Positions 16,288 to 25,026 of a stretch of 64,000 nucleotides of DNA are shown here, piece after piece. The stretch comes from JAZOTM01 sp045657625. GTDB taxonomy: Bacteria; Bacillota; Clostridia; Lachnospirales; Lachnospiraceae. The notes beneath the pieces were generated by a model. It was not told where the DNA came from. It was given only the letters and a program-made list of their open reading frames with translations, and searched no databases. The position numbers and the translations under genes were made by a program. Position 1 is the first letter of the stretch; every line of letters starts with the position of its first letter. The DNA lies in contig JAZOTM010000012.1 of the NCBI GenBank assembly GCA_045657625.1, positions 27,567-91,566 on the forward strand, read 5' to 3'.

Positions 16288-16326
16288 AAGCTTCCCTCGT
16301 TTCCGTTTTACATTTTATTCTCTACC

Positions 16327-16379
16327 ATTATACGTTCCAGCACTAGTAGTTGCAAGAGATTCTTACTTTGGTTTATACT
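16327..16379. promoter_or_regulatory. Divergent promoters sharing one palindromic -35 hexamer
   Basis: TTGCAA (16350-16355) is its own reverse complement. Leftward it stands 17 bases from TATAAT (16332-16327) for the htrA-like gene. Rightward it stands 18 bases from TATACT (16374-16379) for mutS2. Both -10 elements are good, so one hexamer seems to serve two opposite promoters that cannot be occupied at once. Confidence 0.6.
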
Positions 16380-16409
16380 GATAAAAGTAGTTTTTATATG
16401 GAGTTTTAC

Positions 16410-18785
16410 ATGAATCAGAAAGTTAAAAAAACATTAGAATATCATAAAATTATAAATCGATTATTGGACTTTTCCGGATCCACCATCGGACAGGATCAAA
16501 TTCGCTCTTTGGAGCCTTCCATCGACACGTCTGAAATCCGAAAAAGCCTTACTGAAACAGACGATGCTCTCAGCCGCTTATTGCGAGGCTGCCGCATCTC
16601 TTTTTCCGGCGTAAAGGACATTCGTGCTTCCTTGAAACGTCTTGAAATTGGCAGCACTTTAAACGCCAAAGAATTACTGGAAATTGCTTCCCTATTGGAA
16701 AGTGCCAAGATTGCTTCTCAAGCCAATCGCACTGCAAGAGATGAAGAGATCACCGATTCTCTTTCTTCTTATTTCGACGGACTTTCTCCGCTGACACCAC
16801 TCCATCAGGATATTTCTTTTTGCATTTTATCCGAAGATGAAATCAGCGATGATGCCAGTCCCACTCTAAAAAGCATTCGTCGTAACATGAAGCGTACCGA
16901 AGAAAAAATCCATTCTTCTTTGAGTTCCATGTTGGGAAACACCACCATTCGCAGTTATTTACAGGAAACCGTCATCACCATGCGAAACGGACGCTATTGT
17001 TTACCGGTTCGTTCCGATGCAAAATCCCAGGTTCCGGGTATGGTACACGACCAATCTGCCAGCGGTTCGACCCTTTTTATTGAGCCCATGTCCGTGGTGC
17101 AATTGAATAACGAATTAAAAGAATTATCTTTGCAGGAAAATGAAGAAATTCAAGCAATCCTTGCTACTCTTTCCGAAAAGGTCAGCGAGCATACTGAAGA
17201 ATTATCACAAAATCTGACACTTTTAACCCAGTTGGATGTTATTTTTGCAAAGGCAAATTATGCCAAAGAATTAAATGCCACAAAGCCTATGCTACGCGAA
17301 GATGGCATAGTCCACTTAAAAAAGGCCAGACATCCCTTATTGGACAAGAAAAAAGTCGTCCCTATCGACTTACGCTTAGGCGAAGAATTTGATCTTTTAA
17401 TTGTCACCGGTCCAAATACCGGTGGTAAAACCGTCTCTTTAAAGACCTTAGGTCTTTTGATTATGATGGCTCAAAGCGGGCTTTTAATTCCCGTTGCAGA
17501 CGGTTCCGAGATTTCTATTTTCCATGAAATCTATGCAGATATTGGCGATGAGCAAAGTATTGAACAATCCCTCAGTACCTTCTCCTCCCACATGACAAAT
17601 TTGATTTCCATTTTAAACAAGGCGGATCAAAAATCCCTTTGTCTATTTGATGAATTGTGTGCCGGTACGGATCCTACCGAGGGTGCAGCCCTTGCGATTT
17701 CTATTTTATCAAGCCTGCATCAAAGACAAATTCGTACCATGGCTACCACACACTACAGTGAACTAAAAGTATATGCCCTTTCTACCGAAGGTGTAGAAAA
17801 TGCCAGCTGCGAATTCGATGTGCAAACCCTAAGTCCCACTTATCGTTTGCTGATCGGTGTTCCCGGAAAAAGTAATGCCTTTGCCATTTCACAGAAATTA
17901 GGACTTCCGGTTTCTTATATCGAAGATGCAAAGTCCAGACTTTCCGAAGCATCCGAAAGTTTTGAAGACGTCATTGCCGATTTGGAACACACACGTTCCC
18001 AATTGGAAAAAGAGCAGATTCAAATCGAAAACTACAAGCGTGAAATCGAGCATTTAAAAACGCAATTAGAAAACAAACAAGAACATTTAGAACAACGAAA
18101 AGATAAAATCATCAACGAAGCAAAAGAAGAAGCTGCGCAAATTCTGCGGGATGCAAAAGAAGTGGCGGATACATCTATCCGCAATTTCCATAAATACGGT
18201 TCCACCGCACCAATTCAAGAATTGGAAGCGGAACGTACCAAGCTTCGTAATAAAATTAAAGACAACGAAAAGAAAAACACCAAGAAAAACACCAAAGAGA
18301 CTCCACACAAGGTACCGAAAAATCTTCGCATTGGTGATAGTGTAAAGGTCATTAGCATGAATCTCAAAGGTACCGTACATACCCTTCCAAATGCAAAGGG
18401 CGACTTATATGTACAAATGGGAATTCTCCGTTCCTTGGTTAATATCAATGATTTGATCTTAATCGAAGATGCACCGGTAACCAATACGAAGCAATTCAAT
18501 CGTACCAATGCCGGAAAATTGAAAATGAATAAAGCAGCGAATGTTTCCACAGAGATTAATCTCATTGGAAAAAATTCCGACGATGCCATTGCCATGTTAG
18601 ACAAATACCTTGACGATGCGTATTTGGCTCATTTAGCCTCTGTTCGAATTGTACACGGAAAAGGTACAGGCACTTTGAGAAAAGCCGTACAAAGCCATTT
18701 AAAGACTTTACCGTACATCAAATCCTTTCAACAGGCGGAATACGGAGAAGGAGATGCCGGCGTAACAATTGCTGTTTTTAAATAG
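16410..18785 (+). CDS. mutS2: MutS2 family endonuclease/ATPase
   Basis: A 791-residue protein. MutS-type core and clamp domains precede the ATPase domain with Walker A GPNTGGKT (334-341) and the DELCAGTDPTEGAAL Walker B/signature region, then a long charged coiled coil (about 510-640) and a C-terminal Smr nuclease domain (about 715-791, with HGKGTGTL). MutS2 acts on branched DNA and, as known from B. subtilis, rescues collided ribosomes by splitting them. I chose the ATG at 16410, with GGAG 6 bases upstream, rather than the TTG at 16350, which lies inside the promoter. The response regulator follows after 11 bases. Confidence 0.92.
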   Translation: MNQKVKKTLEYHKIINRLLDFSGSTIGQDQIRSLEPSIDTSEIRKSLTETDDALSRLLRGCRISFSGVKDIRASLKRLEIGSTLNAKELLEIASLLESAKIASQANRTARDEEITDSLSSYFDGLSPLTPLHQDISFCILSEDEISDDASPTLKSIRRNMKRTEEKIHSSLSSMLGNTTIRSYLQETVITMRNGRYCLPVRSDAKSQVPGMVHDQSASGSTLFIEPMSVVQLNNELKELSLQENEEIQAILATLSEKVSEHTEELSQNLTLLTQLDVIFAKANYAKELNATKPMLREDGIVHLKKARHPLLDKKKVVPIDLRLGEEFDLLIVTGPNTGGKTVSLKTLGLLIMMAQSGLLIPVADGSEISIFHEIYADIGDEQSIEQSLSTFSSHMTNLISILNKADQKSLCLFDELCAGTDPTEGAALAISILSSLHQRQIRTMATTHYSELKVYALSTEGVENASCEFDVQTLSPTYRLLIGVPGKSNAFAISQKLGLPVSYIEDAKSRLSEASESFEDVIADLEHTRSQLEKEQIQIENYKREIEHLKTQLENKQEHLEQRKDKIINEAKEEAAQILRDAKEVADTSIRNFHKYGSTAPIQELEAERTKLRNKIKDNEKKNTKKNTKETPHKVPKNLRIGDSVKVISMNLKGTVHTLPNAKGDLYVQMGILRSLVNINDLILIEDAPVTNTKQFNRTNAGKLKMNKAANVSTEINLIGKNSDDAIAMLDKYLDDAYLAHLASVRIVHGKGTGTLRKAVQSHLKTLPYIKSFQQAEYGEGDAGVTIAVFK

Positions 18786-18796
18786 GAGGGGGTTAT

Positions 18797-19492
18797 ATGG
18801 CAACGAAACAAAAAATACTCATTGTAGACGATGATGAAAACATTGCAGAACTAATATCCTTATACTTAATCAAAGAATGCTTTGACACGAAAATTGTCTA
18901 TGACGGGGAAGAAGCGCTGCAAGCCTTTGCAGAATACGAACCAAATCTCATTCTTTTGGATCTCATGCTTCCCGGCATTGATGGCTATCAGGTTTGCCGT
19001 GAGATTCGAAGTAAATCCAATTGCCCTATCATCATGCTATCTGCCAAAGGCGAGGTTTTTGATAAGGTATTAGGTTTAGAACTTGGTGCAGACGACTACA
19101 TTATGAAACCTTTTGACTCCAAAGAATTGGTGGCAAGGGTAAAAGCTGTTCTTCGCAGATACCAACCGGTAAAACCGGAAACGAATACAAATTTAAAAAT
19201 CGTCGAATACCAAGACTTAACGGTAAATTTATCTAATTATTCCGTGATCTTTAAGGGCAATACCATTGAAATGCCTCCTAAGGAATTAGAACTTCTCTAT
19301 TTCCTGGCATCTTCTCCCAATCAGGTATTCACTCGAGAACAGCTTCTCGACCATATTTGGGGCTACGAATACATCGGAGACACACGAACTGTCGACGTTC
19401 ACGTAAAACGCCTTCGTGAAAAAATCAGCGACACAGACGCTTGGAGCATTTCCACTGTCTGGGGCATCGGTTACAAATTCGAGGTGAAATAA
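18797..19492 (+). CDS. OmpR/PhoB-family response regulator
   Basis: A 231-residue two-domain regulator. The receiver has the acidic pair DDD near 11-13, phospho-acceptor D55 in LLDLMLPG and the conserved Lys in KPFD. The C-terminal winged helix shows RTVDVHVKRLREK, the recognition helix pattern of OmpR proteins. It starts 11 bases after mutS2 behind an AGGAGG site and is followed, after 2 bases, by its kinase. The target genes are unknown. Confidence 0.93.
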   Translation: MATKQKILIVDDDENIAELISLYLIKECFDTKIVYDGEEALQAFAEYEPNLILLDLMLPGIDGYQVCREIRSKSNCPIIMLSAKGEVFDKVLGLELGADDYIMKPFDSKELVARVKAVLRRYQPVKPETNTNLKIVEYQDLTVNLSNYSVIFKGNTIEMPPKELELLYFLASSPNQVFTREQLLDHIWGYEYIGDTRTVDVHVKRLREKISDTDAWSISTVWGIGYKFEVK

Positions 19493-19494
19493 AC

Positions 19495-20928
19495 ATGAAG
19501 AAAAAATTGGCATTACAAAGTTTTTTAGGATTTCTTTTATGTTTGGTTTTGTCCTTTGTAATCACCTCTACTTTGACGGGTATGTTAACCGAACATTACG
19601 TACTAAACCAAACAGCAGAAAGCCTTTACAAAGAAGCGCTACTGGTTTCTCAGAACTATATTGAAGATTACAACGGAAACCAGTCCTCTTTGAAAGACTT
19701 ACAAGAACGTTTTGAAGCGTTAGAGGCATACCTTAATGCACAGGTATGGATTGTATCTTCTAAGGGTGAAATTCTTGTAAATTCCCACGAAGAAGTAGAA
19801 GATATTTCTGATCCTTATGTCATCGAATCCTTTAATGCCACAGATTTTAACGCATCCTACTATCAGGAAGGCACGTTTTACGATTATTTTTCCGAAGACT
19901 ATTTAAGTGTTTATACACCAATTACCAGAAACTATCAATTAAGCGGCTATGTCGTTCTCCACATGAAGGAAAGTAATATTTTTAATACCAGTGTAAATCT
20001 TTTAAACGTCTCCTACATCAATGGCGGTGTCATTTTACTACTGTTTTTCATTTATTTGCTATGGCAATACTTCCATGTAATTCGCCCACTGCAGAAAACG
20101 GCAAAGACAGCCGGAGAATTCGCCAGCGGCAATTTTGAAAACCATTATGTATTACATCGCAACGATGAACTCGGTTTTTTGACCGCGTCCTTAGACTATA
20201 TGGCGATTGAAATGAATACTTTGGAGGAAGATCAAAAGAAGTTTATTTCCAATATTTCCCATGATTTTCGTTCTCCATTAACCTCCATTCGAGGTTACAT
20301 TAACGCCATCTTGGATGGAACCATACCTCCTGAATTGCAGGACCGTTATTTAAACACCATACTGTTTGAAACAGAACGTTTAACCAAGCTCACCAGCGGC
20401 ATCTTGGAATTAAACAAGTACGGAAGTCACGGAAAAACCATTCTGGATTATTCCGAATTTGATGTCAATCAAGTATTAAAGCAAACCATTCGCTCCTTTG
20501 AAATGGTGTGCAGCGAGAAAAAAATTACCTTTGATTTGCTCTTAACCGGTGAAAAATTATTTGTAAAAGCAGATATGGGGAAAATACAACAGGTTATTTA
20601 TAACCTAATAGATAATGCCATTAAATTTAGTTCCAACAACTCTTCCATTCACATTGAGACAACCATTAAGAATGGAAAAGTCTTTGTGGCAATCAAAGAT
20701 CACGGATGTGGCATTCCCAAAGATAGTATTAATAAGATATGGGAGCGTTTCTATAAAAGCGATAGTTCCCGTGGAAAAGACAAGAAAGGCACCGGGCTGG
20801 GTCTTTCCATTGTAAAAGAAATCATTACCGCGCACGAGGAAAACATCAATGTTATTTCCACCGAAGGCGTTGGTACGGAATTTATATTTTCATTACGTTT
20901 ATCTAAAAAAAATGAGGAAGCTGAATAG
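19495..20928 (+). CDS. Membrane sensor histidine kinase
   Basis: A 477-residue HisKA-type kinase. Membrane segments at about 7-29 and 178-194 bracket an extracytoplasmic sensor domain; a HAMP linker follows, then the phospho-acceptor H256 in SHDFRSPLTS, and an HATPase domain with NLIDNAIKFS, DHGCGIP and GTGLGLSIV. I chose the ATG at 19495, two bases past the stop of the regulator gene, because a longer reading would overlap it. It pairs with the regulator at 18797-19492. The stop codon lies in the loop of the shared terminator. Confidence 0.92.
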   Translation: MKKKLALQSFLGFLLCLVLSFVITSTLTGMLTEHYVLNQTAESLYKEALLVSQNYIEDYNGNQSSLKDLQERFEALEAYLNAQVWIVSSKGEILVNSHEEVEDISDPYVIESFNATDFNASYYQEGTFYDYFSEDYLSVYTPITRNYQLSGYVVLHMKESNIFNTSVNLLNVSYINGGVILLLFFIYLLWQYFHVIRPLQKTAKTAGEFASGNFENHYVLHRNDELGFLTASLDYMAIEMNTLEEDQKKFISNISHDFRSPLTSIRGYINAILDGTIPPELQDRYLNTILFETERLTKLTSGILELNKYGSHGKTILDYSEFDVNQVLKQTIRSFEMVCSEKKITFDLLLTGEKLFVKADMGKIQQVIYNLIDNAIKFSSNNSSIHIETTIKNGKVFVAIKDHGCGIPKDSINKIWERFYKSDSSRGKDKKGTGLGLSIVKEIITAHEENINVISTEGVGTEFIFSLRLSKKNEEAE

Positions 20929-20939
20929 CTTCCTCATTT
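20910..20939. terminator. Bidirectional terminator between the kinase and rplQ
   Basis: Thirteen-base arms around a GAAT loop (20923-20926), with A6 before the stem and T-rich sequence after it. It ends the mutS2-kinase transcript rightward and the ribosomal superoperon leftward. The kinase stop codon TAG (20926-20928) begins in the loop. Confidence 0.8.
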
Positions 20940-20949
20940 CTATTTGCAA

Positions 20950-21486
20950 TTAAACAAGTTCGATAACAACTTCCATTGCTCCGTCACCCTTACGAGGTCC
21001 GATCTTTACGATACGTGTATATCCACCGTTACGGTTTGCATACTTCGGTGCAATTTCATCAAACAACTTAGCAGGTAAATCTACCTTCTTAGTGTTTTTC
21101 TTTCTTCCTGCTCCTTCTGTAGGAACTTCTGTTACAGGATAAAGAACCTTTAACATCTGTCTACGAGCATGAAGACGAGAAGGCATATCCTTCTTAATTG
21201 TCTTTTCTACTTCATCATAAACAGTAACTTTCTTACCATCTTCTACTTCTTTGACTCTCTTACCGTCTTTGTCTTTCTTAGCAACCTTAGCTTTTACAGT
21301 AACTTCTTCGAAGTTATCTTTTTCTTTTACTGCAAGTGCAATAAGTCCTTCAGCGATTTTGCGAATTTCTTTTGCCTTTGCTTCTGTTGTAACGATCTTA
21401 CCATTGTTGATAAGAGCTGTTACCTGGTTTCTAAGTAATGCTTTTCTCTGAGAAGATGTTCTTCCCAATTTTCTGTATTTCGCCAT
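20950..21486 (-). CDS. rplQ: Large ribosomal subunit protein L17 with lineage-type insertions
   Basis: A 178-residue L17, about 50 longer than the E. coli protein. The core is clear: MAKYRKLGRTSSQRKALLRN at the start, HARRQ near 106 and the ending LFDEIAPKYANRNGGYTRI. Two insertions are visible, a Lys/Glu/Val-rich stretch at about 58-104 and a short basic one at about 117-137. I chose the ATG at 21486 (GGAG site upstream) over a longer reading from 21576 that has no homology. It is the last gene of the alpha operon and ends at the terminator shared with the kinase. Confidence 0.95.
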   Translation of the reverse strand: MAKYRKLGRTSSQRKALLRNQVTALINNGKIVTTEAKAKEIRKIAEGLIALAVKEKDNFEEVTVKAKVAKKDKDGKRVKEVEDGKKVTVYDEVEKTIKKDMPSRLHARRQMLKVLYPVTEVPTEGAGRKKNTKKVDLPAKLFDEIAPKYANRNGGYTRIVKIGPRKGDGAMEVVIELV

Positions 21487-21628
21487 GATTTTTCTCCTTC
21501 TTGTGGCACATCCGGTTACGCTCTTTGGGCTTACAAACCAAATGCATGTATTGTTCCTCCACTCATGAGTTGACACTCAAGCGCTCCTTGGTCTTATCCT
21601 AAGTGCCATATGCATGAATAGAAAAGAT

Positions 21629-22591
21629 TTAAGCTTCATCTCCTGGATTCAGCTGAAGACCTAAATCTTTCAATTTTGCTAAAACTTCTTCCAGGGACTT
21701 ACGTCCAAGGTTACGAACCTTCATCATATCATCAGGAGTCTTATTGGTAAGCTCCTCTACTGTATTGATTCCAGCTCTCTTTAAGCAGTTGAAAGAACGA
21801 ACAGACAACTCTAATTCATCGATACTCATTTCAAGTACTCTTTCCTTATCGTTATCTTCTTTCTCTACCATAATCTCTGCCTGCTGAGCAGCATCTGATA
21901 AATCAATGAAAAGTGATAAATGCTCGCTTAATACCTTTGCAGCAAGACTAACTGATTCGTCCGGAGCCAATGTTCCGTCAGTATATACATCAAGTGTTAA
22001 CTTGTCAAAGTCAGTAACCTGACCAACACGAGTATTCTCGATTGCAAGATTTACACGTTCTACTGGTGTATAAATAGAATCAATTGCGATCACACCGATT
22101 GGAGTATCGCTTGTCTTGTTCTTATCAGCGCTTACATATCCTCTTCCTTTTGTAATTGTAAGTTCCATATAAAGTTTGGAATCAACACCACCATTTAAGT
22201 GTGCAATTACAAGGTCTGGGTTCATAATCTGAATGTCCGGATCAACCTGAATATCAGCTGCTGTAACAACACCTTCGCCTTCGAACTCAATATATGCAAT
22301 CTTAGGCTCATTTGTGGAGCTTGTATTTTTAATAGCAAGCTCCTTGATATTCATAATTATCTCAGTTACATCCTCTTTTACTCCAGGGATAGAACTGAAT
22401 TCATGTAAAACTCCATCAATCTTAACCTGACTTACCGCAGCACCTGGTAAGGAAGAAAGCATAATTCTTCTTAAAGAATTACCTAAAGTAGTACCATATC
22501 CTCTTTCAAGTGGCTCTACAACAAATTTGCCGTATCTTTTGTCCTCTGAAATTTCTACAATCTCAATCTTTGGTTTTTCGAAATCGAACAC
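21629..22591 (-). CDS. rpoA: DNA-directed RNA polymerase alpha subunit
   Basis: A 320-residue alpha subunit. The N-terminal dimerisation domain shows PLERGYGTTLGNSLRRIML; after a flexible, acidic linker near 240-250 comes the C-terminal domain with LSVRSFNCLKRAGINTV and RNLGRKSLEEV, which contacts UP elements and activators. The order rpsM-rpsK-rpsD-rpoA-rplQ is standard. A 142-base spacer before rplQ contains a long-range pair TGGCAC/GTGCCA in the transcript. Confidence 0.97.
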   Translation of the reverse strand: MFDFEKPKIEIVEISEDKRYGKFVVEPLERGYGTTLGNSLRRIMLSSLPGAAVSQVKIDGVLHEFSSIPGVKEDVTEIIMNIKELAIKNTSSTNEPKIAYIEFEGEGVVTAADIQVDPDIQIMNPDLVIAHLNGGVDSKLYMELTITKGRGYVSADKNKTSDTPIGVIAIDSIYTPVERVNLAIENTRVGQVTDFDKLTLDVYTDGTLAPDESVSLAAKVLSEHLSLFIDLSDAAQQAEIMVEKEDNDKERVLEMSIDELELSVRSFNCLKRAGINTVEELTNKTPDDMMKVRNLGRKSLEEVLAKLKDLGLQLNPGDEA

Positions 22592-22634
22592 TACAAAGTT
22601 CCTCCTTTTCGGATTTCATCGTTTTACATGTTTA

Positions 22635-23228
22635 TTATTTAGAGTATAACTCGACGATTAACATTTCGTCTACCGGAACATCAATCTGATCTCTAGAAGG
22701 TAATTCCTTAACAGTTCCTTCCATCTTATCAACATTAACGTCTAACCATTCCGGAACAAGTCTTCCAGCGGTAGCTTCCTTAATGTCTTTTACTCTCTGT
22801 CCACTAATGTGTTTTTCATCAATAGCGATAACATCGCCAGCTTTTACTAAATATGAAGGGATATTTACCTTCTTACCATTTACAGTGATGAACTTGTGAT
22901 CTACGATCTGTCTTGCTTCTCTTCTTGTTCTAGCGAATCCAAGACGGAAAACAACGTTGTCTAATCTTGACTCTAACATAGTCATAAGGTTAGCACCAGT
23001 CATTCCCTTCATCATATCTGCTTTTTCATAGTAGTTGTGGAAAGGTTTTTCCAAAACACCATAAATAAATTTAGCTTTCTGCTTTTCGCGAAGCTGAAGT
23101 CCGTATTCAGACACCTTTCTGTTTGCTCTCTGAAGCTGTCTCTTTGACTTCTTATCATATCCTAAATAACTTGGTTCAAGACCAAGAGATCTACATCTTT
23201 TCAGTACAGGTACTCTATTAACTGCCAT
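22635..23228 (-). CDS. rpsD: Small ribosomal subunit protein S4 (zinc-free form)
   Basis: A 197-residue S4 with an S4 RNA-binding domain (MLESRLDNVVFRLGFA). The N-terminus reads MAVNRVPVLKRCRSLGLEP and lacks the four zinc-binding cysteines of the C+ type, so this is the zinc-independent version. S4 nucleates assembly of the 30S body. Position between rpsK and rpoA is typical. Confidence 0.97.
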   Translation of the reverse strand: MAVNRVPVLKRCRSLGLEPSYLGYDKKSKRQLQRANRKVSEYGLQLREKQKAKFIYGVLEKPFHNYYEKADMMKGMTGANLMTMLESRLDNVVFRLGFARTRREARQIVDHKFITVNGKKVNIPSYLVKAGDVIAIDEKHISGQRVKDIKEATAGRLVPEWLDVNVDKMEGTVKELPSRDQIDVPVDEMLIVELYSK

Positions 23229-23246
23229 TAATCCATTACCTCCTAA

Positions 23247-23642
23247 TTAGACTCTTCTACGTTTTGGTGGACGGCATCCATTATGAGGTACAGGAGTTAC
23301 GTCACGAATTGATAATACTTCCAATCCACAAGCCTGAAGCGCACGAATTGCTGCTTCTCTTCCTGATCCCGGTCCTTTAACCATAACGTCTACTGTTTTT
23401 AAACCATGTACAAGAGCTGCCTTTGTTGCAGTCTCAGCTGCCATCTGTGCAGCATATGGAGTAGATTTTCTTGAACCTCTAAATCCGAGACCACCAGCAC
23501 TAGCCCAAGAAAGAGCATTTCCTTCAGCATCTGTAATAGTTACGATTGTATTATTGAAAGATGACTGAATATGTGCCTGTCCATGTTCAACGTTTTTTCT
23601 GACACGCTTTTTTGTTGTCTTCTTAACAGCTTTATTTGCCAT
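23247..23642 (-). CDS. rpsK: Small ribosomal subunit protein S11
   Basis: A 131-residue S11, with the family segments AHIQSSFNNTIVTITD, GFRGSRKSTPYAAQ and the C-terminal PVPHNGCRPPKRRRV. It forms the platform of the 30S subunit near the E site. It lies between rpsM and rpsD, with a good ribosome site. Confidence 0.97.
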   Translation of the reverse strand: MANKAVKKTTKKRVRKNVEHGQAHIQSSFNNTIVTITDAEGNALSWASAGGLGFRGSRKSTPYAAQMAAETATKAALVHGLKTVDVMVKGPGSGREAAIRALQACGLEVLSIRDVTPVPHNGCRPPKRRRV

Positions 23643-23691
23643 TTTAAACTAACCTACTTTCTCTAATAATTGACTCATCAAATTATGATGA

Positions 23692-24060
23692 TTATTTCTT
23701 CTTGTTTGCAACAGTTCTCTTAGGACCTTTTCTGGTTCTAGCGTTAGTCTTTGTCTTCTGACCACGAACCGGAAGTCCTTTTCTGTGACGGATACCACGA
23801 TAGCATCCGATTTCCTGTAATCTCTTAATATTTAAAGCGATTTCTCTTCTTAAATCACCTTCTACAGTCTGTGTCTCATCGATAACAGCACTGATCTTTT
23901 TAACCTCATCATCGGTCAAATCCTTGCAACGGATGTCAGGATCAACACCAGCAGCTTCAAGGATACGAGTTGCACTTACTCTTCCGATACCGTAGATATA
24001 AGTCAACCCAATTTCTACACGTTTTTCTCTTGGTAAATCTACACCTGCAATACGAGCCAT
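23692..24060 (-). CDS. rpsM: Small ribosomal subunit protein S13
   Basis: A 122-residue S13 with MARIAGVDLPREKRVEIGL at the start and the basic tail RGQKTKTNARTRKGPKRT. It contacts the head of the 30S subunit and the P-site tRNA. A GGAGGTG site precedes the ATG. It is separated from rpmJ by an unusually long, structured spacer (24061-24300). Confidence 0.97.
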   Translation of the reverse strand: MARIAGVDLPREKRVEIGLTYIYGIGRVSATRILEAAGVDPDIRCKDLTDDEVKKISAVIDETQTVEGDLRREIALNIKRLQEIGCYRGIRHRKGLPVRGQKTKTNARTRKGPKRTVANKKK

Positions 24061-24300
24061 GTGTGTTTACACCTCCACTTAGATTTCTGAATATCAATAT
24101 AGTAAACATATACAGCTCCGGATTTCCGGCCTGAAATGTGTGTATACACCTACTATATCCGTTTTCTTAGATACACGATTCCTCTCTGCGCCTTTCGGTA
24201 TGTTAAAACGCAGAAAGCCAGCAGTCTCCTGCTGTTTATTATGAACAGCGATTAGATAGCATCGCTGCAGCCGCACATAATGAATTTTGAAACAGTGTGA
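24061..24300 (-). promoter_or_regulatory. Structured 240-base spacer between rpmJ and rpsM
   Basis: There is no credible gene here. The minus-strand RNA can form perfect stems CAGCGAT/ATCGCTG (24246-24252 with 24261-24267), CAGCAG/CTGCTG (24219-24224 with 24229-24234) and CTGCG/CGCAG (24186-24190 with 24209-24213). In an operon with otherwise short gaps this suggests a regulatory or processing element ahead of rpsM, perhaps a ribosomal-protein autoregulatory site. I cannot match it to a known leader. Confidence 0.4.
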
Positions 24301-24414
24301 TTAGCCCTGTCTCTGTTTGTGTTTCGGGTTTTCACAGATTACTCTGATGCTGCCCTTTCTTTTGATAACTTTACATTTTTCACAAATAGGCTTAACTGAT
24401 GATCTTACCTTCAC
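24301..24414 (-). CDS. rpmJ: Large ribosomal subunit protein L36
   Basis: A 37-residue L36 that starts with GTG behind an AAGGAGG site: MKVRSSVKPICEKCKVI, then RKGSIRVICENPKHKQRQG. The CxxC, Cys and His ligands for zinc are present, so this is the zinc-binding form. It is the first gene after the internal promoter of the alpha operon. Confidence 0.95.
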   Translation of the reverse strand: MKVRSSVKPICEKCKVIKRKGSIRVICENPKHKQRQG

Positions 24415-24497
24415 AGTAAATCCTCCTTTCTTGTAAATGGGCCGATTTTCTTATTTTTACGCAAAAATCGGCTTTTTCTCAAAAGCGTCCAGATAGC

Positions 24498-24526
24498 ATT
24501 ATATCATGAGACGCTACTGAAAGCAA
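24498..24526 (-). promoter_or_regulatory. Internal promoter of the alpha operon (rpmJ-rpsM-rpsK-rpsD-rpoA-rplQ)
   Basis: On the minus strand TTGCTT (24526-24521), a 17-base spacer and a perfect TATAAT (24503-24498) lie directly after infA. The leader before rpmJ contains a stem GCCGATTTT/AAAATCGGC (near 24443-24473). This would allow separate dosing of rpoA. Confidence 0.7.
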
Positions 24527-24534
24527 TACGTTTT

Positions 24535-24753
24535 TTACTTATCTCTCCAAATAATTCTTCCCTTGGTCAAATCGTATGGAGACATTTCCAAAGTTACTTT
24601 GTCACCAGGTAAAATACGAATATAATTCATACGGAGTTTTCCGCTGATATGAGCAAGAACCTGATGTCCGTTTTCCAACTCTACAGAAAACATAGCATTT
24701 GGTAACTTTTCTAATACTTTACCTTCTACTTCAATTACATCTGCTTTTGACAT
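24535..24753 (-). CDS. infA: Translation initiation factor IF-1
   Basis: A 72-residue OB-fold protein beginning MSKADVIEVEGKVLEKLPN, with the family ending GRIIWRDK. IF-1 binds the 30S A site with IF-2 and IF-3. Position between the KOW gene and rpmJ matches the usual spc-alpha junction of Firmicutes. Confidence 0.97.
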   Translation of the reverse strand: MSKADVIEVEGKVLEKLPNAMFSVELENGHQVLAHISGKLRMNYIRILPGDKVTLEMSPYDLTKGRIIWRDK

Positions 24754-24765
24754 TTTTTCCTCCTG

Positions 24766-25026
24766 TTAATGCATTTCATTCTTTTTATTCATATATGTTT
24801 CAATTGCTTTTTGAACAGTCATATCATTGATGTCTGTTCCAAGAATGTTTAACACTTCTTGCGGTAATGTTTTTATCACTTGCACGTGAATACGTTTTTT
24901 CTTTTTCGGATGATCTGTTTTCTTTGTGACACCATTTACCAGATAAAGAAACTCTTCGTCTTGATTTGCCACGTAATAGATATGATTTTTATCATGTCCT
25001 TTTTTTACCTTGGCAAACTCAATCAT
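24766..25026 (-). CDS. Small KOW-type RNA-binding protein of the map-infA interval
   Basis: An 86-residue protein starting MIEFAKVKKGHDKNHIYYV. The beginning has the KOW/L14e-like beta pattern (a GxxG-like turn followed by alternating hydrophobics and a basic DHPKKKKRIHVQ stretch). Related small RNA-binding proteins lie between map and infA in many Clostridia. Its start overlaps the end of map by 8 bases, so expression is coupled. A ribosome-associated role is inferred from location and charge. Confidence 0.65.
   Translation of the reverse strand: MIEFAKVKKGHDKNHIYYVANQDEEFLYLVNGVTKKTDHPKKKKRIHVQVIKTLPQEVLNILGTDINDMTVQKAIETYMNKKNEMH

Noticed and set aside
24094..24276. 60-codon minus-strand frame in the rpmJ-rpsM spacer
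   Set aside because: It has no ribosome site and it covers the hairpins of a structured spacer; composition is not protein-like.
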